18,963 nt of DNA from Eubacteriales Family XIII. Incertae Sedis bacterium (GCA_031278255.1 JAITKU010000097.1:1-18963); one strand, 5' to 3'; positions 1 to 7,787 are shown, counted from the first letter of the stretch. The notes: generated by a model from the letters alone, not told the origin. A program made the numbers and translations.

Positions 1-55
1 CGTTCAACAATTTGGGTGCGCTCCGCGCTCAAATTTGACGGAGCCAAATTTGAAA
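1..55 (-). repeat. Short copy of a dispersed repeat (inverted orientation)
   Basis: Read on the minus strand, this stretch begins with TTCAAATTTGGCTCCGTC and ends with GCACCCAAATTGTTGAACG. The same two ends, with few mismatches, bound the longer copy at 18705-18848 on the plus strand. Bases 1-19 match the reverse complement of 18830-18848 with one mismatch. The middle is much shorter than in the long copy, so this is probably an internally deleted member. The element may extend left of the window. It contains no ORF of its own. Confidence 0.65.
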
Positions 56-143
56 TGCCGCGCGATTTTTTCGCCCGGGGGCGAAAACGCGCATGGCGAT
101 ACCATAATTATCTCCGCTTCGCTCCGTAATTATGGTATAATAA
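50..143. repeat. 94-bp direct repeat, copy 1, with two hairpins
   Basis: This is identical to 171-264, with a period of 121 bp. Each copy contains a GC-rich hairpin and an AT-rich hairpin. In copy 1 the first has TTTTCGCCC at 68-76 pairing with GGGCGAAAA at 79-87, flanked by GCGCG and CGCGC arms. The second has ATACCATAATTA at 99-110 pairing perfectly with 127-138. The ORFs that can be drawn through the unit are products of the repeat. The structure resembles REP/BIME-type or MITE-like intergenic elements. The family is not recognised. Confidence 0.85.
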
Positions 144-167
144 CCGCTAAGAACGCGGTTATTATAC
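135..167. repeat. Perfect 13-bp inverted repeat linking the two direct repeats
   Basis: Bases 135-147 pair perfectly with 155-167 around a 7-base loop (148-154). The left arm overlaps the right arm of the AT-rich hairpin of copy 1 (127-138), so the two hairpins are mutually exclusive. There is no T-run typical of an intrinsic terminator. Confidence 0.7.
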
Positions 168-170
168 AGA

Positions 171-264
171 TTGAAATGCCGCGCGATTTTTTCGCCCGGG
201 GGCGAAAACGCGCATGGCGATACCATAATTATCTCCGCTTCGCTCCGTAATTATGGTATAATAA
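171..264. repeat. 94-bp direct repeat, copy 2, with two hairpins
   Basis: This is an exact copy of 50-143. The AT-rich hairpin arms fall at 220-231 and 248-259. The copy ends 50 bp before the hom start, so it lies in or just upstream of the hom promoter region. It contains a TATAAT hexamer at 257-262 but no fitting -35 box 17 bp upstream, so I do not call a promoter here. Confidence 0.85.
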
Positions 265-314
265 TTTTAAACCGCGCAATTGTATCAGATTATGTCGGAT
301 GAAAGGAACGCGAA

Positions 315-1286
315 ATGAAGCAGATAAAGATAGGTCTTTTGGGGATGGGCAATATCGGTACGGGGGCCTATAAGACCCTTGAGATGAACAAGGCGCGCAT
401 TGCGGCCAATACGGGTCTCGATCTCACGATCACGCGGATACTCGAAAAAGACCTCGCGCGCGAAAGGGATGTCACGGTTGTCCCCGAGCAGTTCACGCAG
501 GAGGCCGACGACATACTGGCGGCGCCCGATATCGATATCGTCATCGAACTTTTGGGCGGTCTCGAACCGGCCACGAGCTTCATGCTGACCGCGATGCAGA
601 ACGGCAAGCACGTCGTAACCGCCAACAAAGCGGCCGTGGCCGCAAGCTACGACAAACTCCTGAACACGGCGCGCGCGAACCGCGTCATGTTTCGATTCGA
701 GGCGAGCGTCGGCGGCGGCATTCCGATCCTGAACGCCCTGACCACGGCGCTTTCGGCCAATGAATACGAAGAGATACGCGGCATACTGAACGGGACCACG
801 AACTATATATTGACGCAGATGGCGGAAAACGGCCTGTCCTACGACCGGGCTTTGAAAGCGGCGCAGGAACAGGGCTTCGCGGAGGCCGATCCCACGGCGG
901 ATGTCGAGGGCCACGACGTTGCGAACAAGCTCTCCATCCTGATATCGCTCGCTTTCGGCAAGCGGGTCCCGCCGGAGAACATACCCACCGTCGGGATCAC
1001 GGGCCTCACGATGCGCGATATCGAAAAGGCGGCTGCGGACGGCGGCAAGCTCAAGCTGATCGCGCTGGCGAGAAGAAAGGGCGACGATATCGAATACAGC
1101 GTGGCGCCGACTTTCGTGGCGAACGATCATCCCTTGGCCGGCGTGCGCAACGAATTCAACGCGATCTTCGTGCGGGGCAATGCCGTCGGCGAGTTGATGT
1201 TCTACGGCAAGGGCGCGGGCCCCTTGCCCACGGGCAGCGCGGTCATGGGCGACGTGACGGAGATCGCGCGCGCCATCGCGCGATGA
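315..1286 (+). CDS. hom: Homoserine dehydrogenase, short form without ACT domain
   Basis: Catalyses NAD(P)H-dependent reduction of aspartate semialdehyde to homoserine, at the branch to threonine and methionine, in the cytoplasm. The N-terminal Rossmann motif GLLGMGNIGTG is at residues 8-18. ANKAAVA, ASVGGGIPIL, GILNGTTNYIL and the catalytic-domain segment ADPTADVEGHDVANKL follow in the family's order. The protein has 323 residues and stops right after the catalytic domain, whereas bacterial Hom is usually about 400-440 residues with a C-terminal ACT domain. ATG 315 has an AAAGGAA ribosome site. Probably first gene of a unit with the SEC-C gene and rpoN. By inference it lacks threonine feedback control through ACT. 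Confidence 0.93.
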   Translation: MKQIKIGLLGMGNIGTGAYKTLEMNKARIAANTGLDLTITRILEKDLARERDVTVVPEQFTQEADDILAAPDIDIVIELLGGLEPATSFMLTAMQNGKHVVTANKAAVAASYDKLLNTARANRVMFRFEASVGGGIPILNALTTALSANEYEEIRGILNGTTNYILTQMAENGLSYDRALKAAQEQGFAEADPTADVEGHDVANKLSILISLAFGKRVPPENIPTVGITGLTMRDIEKAAADGGKLKLIALARRKGDDIEYSVAPTFVANDHPLAGVRNEFNAIFVRGNAVGELMFYGKGAGPLPTGSAVMGDVTEIARAIAR

Positions 1287-1327
1287 AAGGCAGGCGGGAC
1301 AGCGCTTAACGGAGGAGATTCTGTGCG

Positions 1328-1831
1328 ATGAGACTGTTTGATCGTTGGAAGAAGTTGATCGAAAACCAAACGGATGCGAGCCTCCCCGCTTTTTGGGACA
1401 AATACAGCAAGACGGAGGCGCGCATTTACAGCGATATACTCAAGGCGCCGGACAGGGCCATAGAGGGGCGTTTCAAGGATCTGGCGGCTTTCTATGAGGC
1501 GGAGGACGCCTTGTTCATGGGATTTCTGGACGGCATTTTGAGCAGCCTGCGGGAACCGATCGAGATCGAGGACATGACGGAAGAATCGGAATGCAGGCTT
1601 GTTATCGATGTTGAAAAGCTGTATTTCAACATGCGTGCGGCCAAGGCCGAACATCTTTACAGTCTGCCGGAGTGGGATGCGGTACTCAGCGCCGAACGGC
1701 GCGAGGAGATTGCGCGCGAGCAGCGAAAGGCGGGAACCGTAATCAAGGACAAGACACCGGGGCGGAACGATCCCTGTTCCTGCGGCAGCGGCAAAAAGTA
1801 CAAGAAGTGTTGCGGCGCGACGCCGGCCTGA
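1328..1831 (+). CDS. SEC-C zinc-binding motif protein, clostridial type
   Basis: A protein of 167 residues. Its C terminus (about residues 145-163) carries a SEC-C motif with the zinc ligands CxCxxxxxxxxCC, the same motif that ends SecA. The first 120 residues are not SecA-like. The acidic segment with FMGFLDGI, the segment DVEKLYFNM and LPEWDAVL resemble, from memory, a small SEC-C family common in Clostridia whose function is unknown. The motif suggests zinc binding and possibly contact with a ribosome or nucleic acid partner, which is inference. A strong GGAGGAG ribosome site at 1311-1317 precedes ATG 1328. The gene lies between hom and rpoN on the same strand with short gaps. Confidence 0.85.
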   Translation: MRLFDRWKKLIENQTDASLPAFWDKYSKTEARIYSDILKAPDRAIEGRFKDLAAFYEAEDALFMGFLDGILSSLREPIEIEDMTEESECRLVIDVEKLYFNMRAAKAEHLYSLPEWDAVLSAERREEIAREQRKAGTVIKDKTPGRNDPCSCGSGKKYKKCCGATPA

Positions 1832-1872
1832 ACGCGCGGCTTTCGCGACGGCGTTTTCTGTGAGGAATGGGC

Positions 1873-3285
1873 ATGAAGCTGGGATACGACCTTACAATTG
1901 AACAATCTCAGAAACTCGTAATGACGCCGGAACTCATACAGGCCATACAGATTCTGCAGTTCAACACGCAGGAACTGGACACGTATATCGACGAGCAGCT
2001 TCTGGCCAATCCGATCCTCGAAGCGGAAAACCCCGACGCCGCGGACGAATCGGTCCCGGGCGACGAATCGGTCGGCGCCGCGGAACGCGAGGAAGAGGGG
2101 GACTTCGATTGGTCGGAGTACATGAAAGAACGGGAACTGGATGACATCAGTTACCGTCAATGGGAATATACCGGCGAGAAAAGCGATTATTCCTACGAGC
2201 AGTTTGTCAGTTCCGAGGTCAGCTTGGCGGAACATCTGCTGTTTCAGTTGCAGTTCGCGGACCTAAAGAAAGGTTGCCGGCAGATCGGGAAATACCTTAT
2301 TGAATCGCTGGATCAAAACGGCTACATGACGCAGAGCGCGGCGGAGATCGCGCGTCAGTTCGGCGTGAAGCGCGAGAAAGTGGATCTCGTCATAAAGACG
2401 GTGCAGAGTTTTGATCCCGCGGGGGTTTGCGCCGCCGATCTGCGGGAATGTCTGCTGATCCAGTTGGAACAATTCGGTCTGCTCACGCCGAGCATTCGCT
2501 GCGTTGTGACGGACCATTTGGAGGATTTGGCCGCGAATCGCCTGACGAGTATCGCCAAGGCCACGGCTTTGTCCGTGCGGGAGATACAGCGTATCACCGA
2601 TCTCATCAAGGCTTTGGAGCCGAAGCCGGGACGGCAGTTCAGTTCCTCCGTCGAAACGAAGTACATCGTGCCCGACGTTACGGTGGAAAAAATCGACGGG
2701 GAATATGTGATCAGCGTCAACGAGAACAATACGCCGCGACTGACGATCAGCCCCTATTACCGGCGTATGCTGAAAGAGGCGGACAAGGAATCGCAGATTT
2801 CCAAATTCCTGAGCGGCCGGCTGAACTCGGCCCTGTGGCTGATCAAGAGCATTGAGCAGAGGCGGCAGACCATCTACAACGTGGTCAGCGCGATCGTGGC
2901 GTGGCAGAAAGATTTCTTCGAGTACGGGCCTAAGTATCTGAAAACCCTGACGCTCAAGCAGATCGCCGACGAGGTCGGCATTCACGAATCCACGGTCAGC
3001 CGTTCCGTGAACGGGAAATATCTGCAAAGTCCCAGAGGCGTTTTTGAAATCAAATATTTTTTCACGAGCGGCGTATCCTCGGAGAGCGGGGAGGGCATCG
3101 CGTCGGGCAGCATTAAGACCTTTATCCGTGAGATCGTCGATGCCGAGAATCCCTTGGCGCCGCTTTCGGATCAGGCCATCGCGGAACTGCTTTCCCAAAA
3201 GGGCATAGAGATATCGCGCAGGACGATCGCGAAGTACAGGGATGAGATCAATCTGCCCGCATCGTCGCGGCGAAAACGCTATTGA
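1873..3285 (+). CDS. rpoN: RNA polymerase sigma-54 factor
   Basis: Alternative sigma factor that recognises -24/-12 promoters and needs AAA+ activators to open them. Region I at the N terminus is rich in Gln and Leu (LTIEQSQKLVMTPELIQAI). An acidic region II follows, then the core-binding region, a helix-turn-helix around LKQIADEVGIHESTVSR, and near the C terminus the RpoN box SRRTIAKYRDE followed by a basic tail. About 470 residues, normal for the family. I chose ATG 1873 over ATG 1867: GAGG at 1862-1865 lies 7 bases from 1873 but only 1 base from 1867. No sigma-54 activator gene is in the window. It sits directly before the gap operon, as in several clostridia. Confidence 0.96.
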   Translation: MKLGYDLTIEQSQKLVMTPELIQAIQILQFNTQELDTYIDEQLLANPILEAENPDAADESVPGDESVGAAEREEEGDFDWSEYMKERELDDISYRQWEYTGEKSDYSYEQFVSSEVSLAEHLLFQLQFADLKKGCRQIGKYLIESLDQNGYMTQSAAEIARQFGVKREKVDLVIKTVQSFDPAGVCAADLRECLLIQLEQFGLLTPSIRCVVTDHLEDLAANRLTSIAKATALSVREIQRITDLIKALEPKPGRQFSSSVETKYIVPDVTVEKIDGEYVISVNENNTPRLTISPYYRRMLKEADKESQISKFLSGRLNSALWLIKSIEQRRQTIYNVVSAIVAWQKDFFEYGPKYLKTLTLKQIADEVGIHESTVSRSVNGKYLQSPRGVFEIKYFFTSGVSSESGEGIASGSIKTFIREIVDAENPLAPLSDQAIAELLSQKGIEISRRTIAKYRDEINLPASSRRKRY

Positions 3286-3362
3286 TTTCGACAACAATTG
3301 TTTTTCGGTAAAAAAAATTGTTTTATAAATGTTTTGTAATGTAGTAGAAAGGAAGTGGCACA
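3286..3362 (+). promoter_or_regulatory. AT-rich rpoN-gap intergenic region, probable gap operon promoter
   Basis: This is the most AT-rich stretch between the genes of this part. It holds a perfect 10-bp palindrome AACAATTGTT at 3293-3302, a second AATTGTT half nearby (3316-3322) and a possible -10 TATAAA at 3324-3329. I could not find a -35 box at a good distance: TTGTTT at 3298 is 20 bases away. The ribosome site AAAGGAAG at 3348-3355 serves the gap start. A promoter is expected here, but its exact elements are not settled. The palindrome could be an operator, which is inference. Confidence 0.45.
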
Positions 3363-4373
3363 ATGAGCATTAAGATCGGCATCAACGGATTCGGACGCAT
3401 CGGCAGGTTGGTTTTCAGGGCGGCGCTCGGCAATCCCGCCGTCGAGGTGACGGCCGTCAACGATCCCTTTATCGATTTGGATTACATGAAATACATGTTG
3501 ACCTACGACACGATTCACGGCAGGTTCGACGGCAGGATCGAAACGCAGGGCGGCAAGCTGATCGTCAACGGGAAGAGCGTCGCCGCGTACGCGGAGAAAG
3601 ACCCCGCGGCCATTCCGTGGGCGGCCGCCGACGCCGCGTATATCGTCGAATCCGCCGGCGTATTCACAACGACGGAAAAGGCCGCGGCGCATTTTAAGGG
3701 CGGCGCGAAAAAGGTGGTTATCAGCGCGCCCTCCGCGGACGCGCCGATGTTCGTGATGGGTGTCAATCAGGACAAGTACACGAAAGATATGAACGTGATC
3801 TCCAACGCTTCCTGCACGACGAACTGTCTGGCCCCGCTCGCCAAGGTCATCCACGACAACTTCGGTATCGTCGAGGGGCTTATGACCACCGTGCATTCCA
3901 CGACGGCGACGCAAAAGACCGTGGACGGTCCCTCCGCCAAGGATTGGCGCGGAGGCAGGGCCGCCGCGGGCAATATCATTCCCTCCTCGACGGGCGCGGC
4001 AAAGGCCGTAGGCAAGGTTATCCCGGAATTGAACGGCAAGCTGACGGGCATGTCCCTCCGCGTGCCGACACTCGACGTTTCGGTCGTCGATCTGACCTGC
4101 CGCCTGGAGAAAGGCGCTTCCTACGAGGAGATCAAGGCGGTCGTAAAACAGGCGTCCGAGGGCGCGCTGAAAGGGATACTGGCCTATACCGAGGACGATG
4201 TGGTGTCGTCGGACTTCATCACGGACCCGCACACATCCATCTTCGACGCGAAAGCGGGTATCTCCCTGAACGACAATTTTGTGAAGCTGATCGCGTGGTA
4301 CGACAACGAGTGGGGCTATTCCAACAAGGTCGTGGACCTGATTGCCTATATCGCTTCCGTGGACGCGAAATGA
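3363..4373 (+). CDS. gap: Glyceraldehyde-3-phosphate dehydrogenase, type I
   Basis: Oxidises and phosphorylates glyceraldehyde 3-phosphate to 1,3-bisphosphoglycerate with NAD, in cytoplasmic glycolysis. The N-terminal NAD motif INGFGRIGR is at residues 7-15, and Asp34 favours NAD. The active-site segment SNASCTTNCLAP has the nucleophile Cys151, with the partner His178 in TTVHSTTATQ. The ending WYDNEWGYSNKVVDL is typical. The length of 336 residues is normal. The start has a good AAAGGAAG site. It is first in gap-pgk-tpiA-eno, 18 bases before pgk. In many clostridia and bacilli a SorC-type repressor gene, cggR, lies immediately upstream. Here rpoN is there instead. Confidence 0.98.
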   Translation: MSIKIGINGFGRIGRLVFRAALGNPAVEVTAVNDPFIDLDYMKYMLTYDTIHGRFDGRIETQGGKLIVNGKSVAAYAEKDPAAIPWAAADAAYIVESAGVFTTTEKAAAHFKGGAKKVVISAPSADAPMFVMGVNQDKYTKDMNVISNASCTTNCLAPLAKVIHDNFGIVEGLMTTVHSTTATQKTVDGPSAKDWRGGRAAAGNIIPSSTGAAKAVGKVIPELNGKLTGMSLRVPTLDVSVVDLTCRLEKGASYEEIKAVVKQASEGALKGILAYTEDDVVSSDFITDPHTSIFDAKAGISLNDNFVKLIAWYDNEWGYSNKVVDLIAYIASVDAK

Positions 4374-4391
4374 CCGCGCGGAGGCAGACTT

Positions 4392-5579
4392 ATGAAAAAG
4401 ACGATAAGGGATGTCGATCTCGCGGGCAAACGCGTGATCGTTCGCTGCGATTTTAACGTACCGATCGACGAAAACGGCAAGATTACGGACGAGACGCGTA
4501 TCATCGGCGCGCTGCCCACGATACGCCGGCTCATCGAGCAGGGCGCGCGGACGATACTCATGTCGCATATGGGCAGGCCCGACGGTACGGTCGATATGCG
4601 GTATACGCTGAGGCCCGTCGCGGAAAGCCTGTCGGCGCATCTGGGGCGGGAGGTGCTGTTCGTTTCGTCGCCCGCGGTGGTGGACGACGCGGTGCGGACC
4701 GCCGCCGCCGGCCTCGCCGGCGGCGCTGTGATGTTGCTCGAAAATCTGCGCTTTCGCAAGGAAGAAACGGAGAACGACGCGGCCTTTGCGAAAGAATTGG
4801 CCGAACTTGCCGATATCTGGGTCAACGACGCGTTCGGAACGTCGCACAGGGCGCACGCTTCGACGGCCGGCATCGCGGCCTATCTGCCCGCGGTATCGGG
4901 TTTTCTGATCGAAAAGGAGGTCGCGTTCCTCGGCGACGCCGTGGAACATCCGAGGCGACCGCTCGTCGCCGTACTGGGCGGCGCCAAGGTCGGCGACAAG
5001 ATCCCCGTGATCGAGAACCTCCTGACCAAGGTGGACAGTCTGCTCATAGGCGGCGGCATGGCCTATACCTTCTTCAAGGCGCGCGGCTATGAGATCGGCG
5101 CCTCGATTCTGGACGAAAAGCACGTCGAAATGGCCGCCGCGCTTGAAAAAACGGCGCGGGAAAAGGGCGTCGCGCTTCTTCTTCCGGTGGATGTCAAGGC
5201 GGCCGCGGCCTTTGCAAACGATGCCGCGGCGGATTTTTACGACGCGGACGGGATACCCGCGGACCGCATGGGACTCGATATCGGACCGAGGACGATTGCG
5301 CTTTTCGCGGAGAGGATACGGTCGGCGGGAACCGTTGTGTGGAACGGGCCGATGGGGGTCTTTGAGATGCCGAATTTCGCGGAGGGCACCAGAGCCGTCG
5401 CGCAGGCCCTCGCGGACAGCGGCGCCGTAACCGTTATCGGCGGCGGGGATTCCGCCGCGGCCGCGGCGCAGTTCGGCTACGCGGAAAGGATGTCGCATAT
5501 TTCCACCGGCGGCGGCGCTTCACTGGAATTTCTGGAGGGCAGGATACTGCCCGGCATCGCCGTCCTCCAAGATAAGTAG
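4392..5579 (+). CDS. pgk: Phosphoglycerate kinase
   Basis: Transfers the acyl phosphate of 1,3-bisphosphoglycerate to ADP, giving 3-phosphoglycerate and ATP. The N-terminal substrate-binding segment VIVRCDFNVPID, the SHMGRPDG motif, the LLENLRF segment and the ATP-site motifs VWNGPMGVFEMP and GGGDSAAA are all in place. The length of 395 residues is normal. GGAGG at 4380-4384 precedes ATG 4392. The gene lies tightly between gap (18 bases) and tpiA (22 bases), so they are surely co-transcribed. Confidence 0.98.
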   Translation: MKKTIRDVDLAGKRVIVRCDFNVPIDENGKITDETRIIGALPTIRRLIEQGARTILMSHMGRPDGTVDMRYTLRPVAESLSAHLGREVLFVSSPAVVDDAVRTAAAGLAGGAVMLLENLRFRKEETENDAAFAKELAELADIWVNDAFGTSHRAHASTAGIAAYLPAVSGFLIEKEVAFLGDAVEHPRRPLVAVLGGAKVGDKIPVIENLLTKVDSLLIGGGMAYTFFKARGYEIGASILDEKHVEMAAALEKTAREKGVALLLPVDVKAAAAFANDAAADFYDADGIPADRMGLDIGPRTIALFAERIRSAGTVVWNGPMGVFEMPNFAEGTRAVAQALADSGAVTVIGGGDSAAAAAQFGYAERMSHISTGGGASLEFLEGRILPGIAVLQDK

Positions 5580-5601
5580 CAAGGTAAGGGAGAATTGCGG
5601 A

Positions 5602-6366
5602 ATGCGAAAAAAATTTATAGCCGGCAACTGGAAGATGCACAAGACGACGGCGGAGGCTTTGACTTTCGCCGCGTCGTTTAAGGCGCTCTACGGGAGCGCT
5701 TCGGGTGTGGAGGCCGGGATCTGCGCGCCTTTCACACAGCTTGCGGCCCTGAAAGAGGCGTTTGCGGGCACGGGTATCAAACTGGGGGCGCAGAACGTCC
5801 ACTTCGAGGAAAAGGGCGCCTACACGGGCGAGATATCGGTGGCCATGCTGCGAGAGATCGGCGTCGATTACACCATCGTGGGTCATTCGGAGCGCAGGGA
5901 ATACTTCGGCGAGACGGATGAAACGGTGAACAGGAAGCTGCACAAGCTCTATGAACACGGTATCCTGCCCATACTCTGCGTCGGGGAGAACCTCGCGCAG
6001 CGGGACGCGGGCACGGCAAAAGCCGTTGTGGAGGCGCAGCTTGCGGCGGATTTGAGAGGGCTTGGCGCGGCGTCGGTCAAGCTGCTCGTCATAGCCTACG
6101 AACCCATCTGGGCCATAGGCACGGGCCGCACGGCCACGCCCGAAGAGGCGCAGGAGATGTGCGCTTTCATTCGTGAGACGGCGGCCTCGCTGTACGACGC
6201 GGATACGGCGGACAGTCTGCGCATCCAGTACGGCGGCAGCGTGAAGCCGGGAAACGCGGCGGAGATATTGAACAAGGCGGACGTGGACGGCGCGCTCGTC
6301 GGCGGCGCGAGCCTCGTTCCCGAGGAGTTGATCGGGATCGTGAACGGATGCCGCCCGCTCCCCTGA
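5602..6366 (+). CDS. tpiA: Triose-phosphate isomerase
   Basis: Interconverts dihydroxyacetone phosphate and glyceraldehyde 3-phosphate. The catalytic set is complete: Asn9 and Lys11 in AGNWKMHK, His95 in IVGHSERR, Glu167 in AYEPIWAIGTG, and the phosphate loop IQYGGSVKPGN near the C terminus. The length of 254 residues is normal. The ribosome site is GGGAG at 5588-5592. In related operons the next gene is gpmI (phosphoglycerate mutase). Here a 121-base gap carrying a dispersed repeat follows instead, and then eno. Confidence 0.98.
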   Translation: MRKKFIAGNWKMHKTTAEALTFAASFKALYGSASGVEAGICAPFTQLAALKEAFAGTGIKLGAQNVHFEEKGAYTGEISVAMLREIGVDYTIVGHSERREYFGETDETVNRKLHKLYEHGILPILCVGENLAQRDAGTAKAVVEAQLAADLRGLGAASVKLLVIAYEPIWAIGTGRTATPEEAQEMCAFIRETAASLYDADTADSLRIQYGGSVKPGNAAEILNKADVDGALVGGASLVPEELIGIVNGCRPLP

Positions 6367-6387
6367 CTTTGGGCAGGGGTACACATC

Positions 6388-6471
6388 GCTTCAGCCGCGG
6401 TGCAAAACGGGACGGCGAAGCATCCGAAAGAATGCGGCGAAGCCGAATGCCGGACGGAGCCAAAATTGAAT
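6388..6471 (-). repeat. Dispersed repeat copy in the tpiA-eno gap
   Basis: The minus strand reads TTCAATTTTGGCTCCGTCC, then a core CATTCGGCTTCGCC, and ends near GCGGCTGAAGC. This parallels the plus-strand copy starting at 18705 over most of about 85-95 bases. Translated in the same relative frame, both give the string FGSVRHSASPHS. The distal end shared by the copies at 1-19 and 18830-18848 is not present here. The enolase ribosome site starts 3 bases past its border. Confidence 0.7.
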
Positions 6472-6487
6472 TTCAAGGAGGATCGAT

Positions 6488-7783
6488 ATGGGTATTGAAA
6501 GCGTAAAAGCCGTAGAAGTGTTGGATTCGCGGGGGAATCCCACGGTGGAGGTCGAGGTGGGTCTCGATTGCGGCGCAAAGGGCCGCGCCATCGTCCCCTC
6601 CGGGGCCTCGACGGGCGCCCACGAAGCCGTGGAACTGCGCGACGGCGACGAGAGCCGCTATCTCGGCAAGGGCGTTCAAAACGCCGTCAGGAATGTAAAT
6701 GAGATTATCGCGAAAGAACTGATCGGCCGGTGCAATTTCGATCAGGCGGGCATAGACGCGCTGCTCGCGCAGCTCGACGGCACGCCCAATAAGGGGAAGC
6801 TCGGCGCCAACGCCATACTCGGCGTTTCCCTCGCCGTGGCGCACGCCTCGGCCGACTGTCTGGAACTGCCGCTGTACCGGTATATCGGCGGCGTCAACGC
6901 CAAGACCTTGCCGACGCCCATGATGAACATCCTGAACGGCGGCCGGCACGCGGACAACACGGTGGATATTCAGGAGTTCATGATCATGCCCGTCGGCGCC
7001 CCCTCTTTCCGGGAGGGTCTGCGGATGGGGGCCGAGATATTCCACAGCCTGAAGTCCGTCCTGAAAGGCCGGGGCCTGAATACGGCGGTCGGCGACGAGG
7101 GCGGCTTCGCGCCCGATCTCGCGACGAACGAGGAGGCGATCAAGGCCGTCATAGAGGCGACGGAGAAAGCGGGCTACCGGCCCGGCGTCGATGTCAAGCT
7201 CGCGCTCGACGTGGCCGCCAGCGAGATGTACGACGCCGAGAGCAAGATTTACAGGCTCGCGGGGGAGGGCGTCAGCAAGACCGCCGAGGAGATGGTCGCC
7301 TATTACGAGATGCTCGCGGACAAATATCCCGTGGCTTCGATAGAGGACGGCTTGGCCGAGGACGACTGGGCCGGCTGGAAGCTTCTGACCGACAGGCTCG
7401 GCAAGCGGATACAGCTCGTCGGCGACGATCTCTTCGTCACGAACACGGAGCGCCTGTCGCGCGGTATCAGGGAGGGCGTCGCCAATTCGATCCTGATCAA
7501 GGTCAATCAGATCGGTTCCCTGACGGAAACCCTGGACGCGATCGAGATGGCTAAAAAGGCGGGCTATACGGCCGTCGTTTCCCATCGCTCCGGCGAAACG
7601 GAGGATGTGACGATCGCCGATATCGTCGTCGCTGTGAACGCGGGGCAGATCAAGACGGGTTCGCTGTCGAGGACGGACCGCGTCGCCAAGTATAACAGGT
7701 TGCTGCGTATTGAGGAGGAGTTGGGCGCCCCGGCCGTCTACGCCGGTGAGAATGCCTTCAATTTCGGCCGGGGCCGAAATTGA
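6488..7783 (+). CDS. eno: Enolase
   Basis: Dehydrates 2-phosphoglycerate to phosphoenolpyruvate with magnesium. The motifs VLDSRGNPTVEVEV, PSGASTGAHEA, GDEGGFAP, IEDGLAEDDWAGW, QLVGDDLFVTN, LIKVNQIGSLTET and VSHRSGETED cover the substrate and metal ligands and the catalytic Lys and His. The length of 431 residues is normal. GGAGG lies just before ATG 6488. Oddly, the last eight residues (from Phe424) and the stop codon are encoded by a perfect 13-bp palindrome at 7757-7784. The ending FNFGRGRN is unlike the usual FYNLKK type and starts like the translated dispersed repeats. The catalytic core is not affected. Confidence 0.97.
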   Translation: MGIESVKAVEVLDSRGNPTVEVEVGLDCGAKGRAIVPSGASTGAHEAVELRDGDESRYLGKGVQNAVRNVNEIIAKELIGRCNFDQAGIDALLAQLDGTPNKGKLGANAILGVSLAVAHASADCLELPLYRYIGGVNAKTLPTPMMNILNGGRHADNTVDIQEFMIMPVGAPSFREGLRMGAEIFHSLKSVLKGRGLNTAVGDEGGFAPDLATNEEAIKAVIEATEKAGYRPGVDVKLALDVAASEMYDAESKIYRLAGEGVSKTAEEMVAYYEMLADKYPVASIEDGLAEDDWAGWKLLTDRLGKRIQLVGDDLFVTNTERLSRGIREGVANSILIKVNQIGSLTETLDAIEMAKKAGYTAVVSHRSGETEDVTIADIVVAVNAGQIKTGSLSRTDRVAKYNRLLRIEEELGAPAVYAGENAFNFGRGRN

Positions 7784-7784
7784 A
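7757..7784. repeat. Perfect 13-bp palindrome over the eno stop codon
   Basis: Bases 7757-7769 (TTCAATTTCGGCC) pair perfectly with 7772-7784 around a GG loop. The TGA stop of eno is at 7781-7783, inside the right arm. No T-run follows, so it is a poor intrinsic terminator, although it may act as a 3' stabilising or attenuating hairpin. Each arm resembles the outer end of the dispersed repeat (TTCAATTTTGGCTCC, and TTCAAATTCGG at 18705). Confidence 0.75.
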
Positions 7785-7787
7785 CGC

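Noticed and set aside
50..264. CRISPR-like repeat-spacer array
   Set aside because: Only two 94-bp copies with one 27-base interval and strong internal hairpins; no cas genes.
3356..3371. TGGCAC at the gap start, resembling the -24 half of a sigma-54 promoter and tempting because rpoN is adjacent
   Set aside because: The -12 element TTGCA is absent at the required distance, and the site overlaps the ribosome-binding region and start codon of gap.
3279..5498. Long open frame on the minus strand (739 codons) opposite gap and pgk
   Set aside because: Its translation is Arg/His/Gly-rich without any recognisable motif, and it lies opposite two certain genes. It is a by-product of GC-rich codon use.
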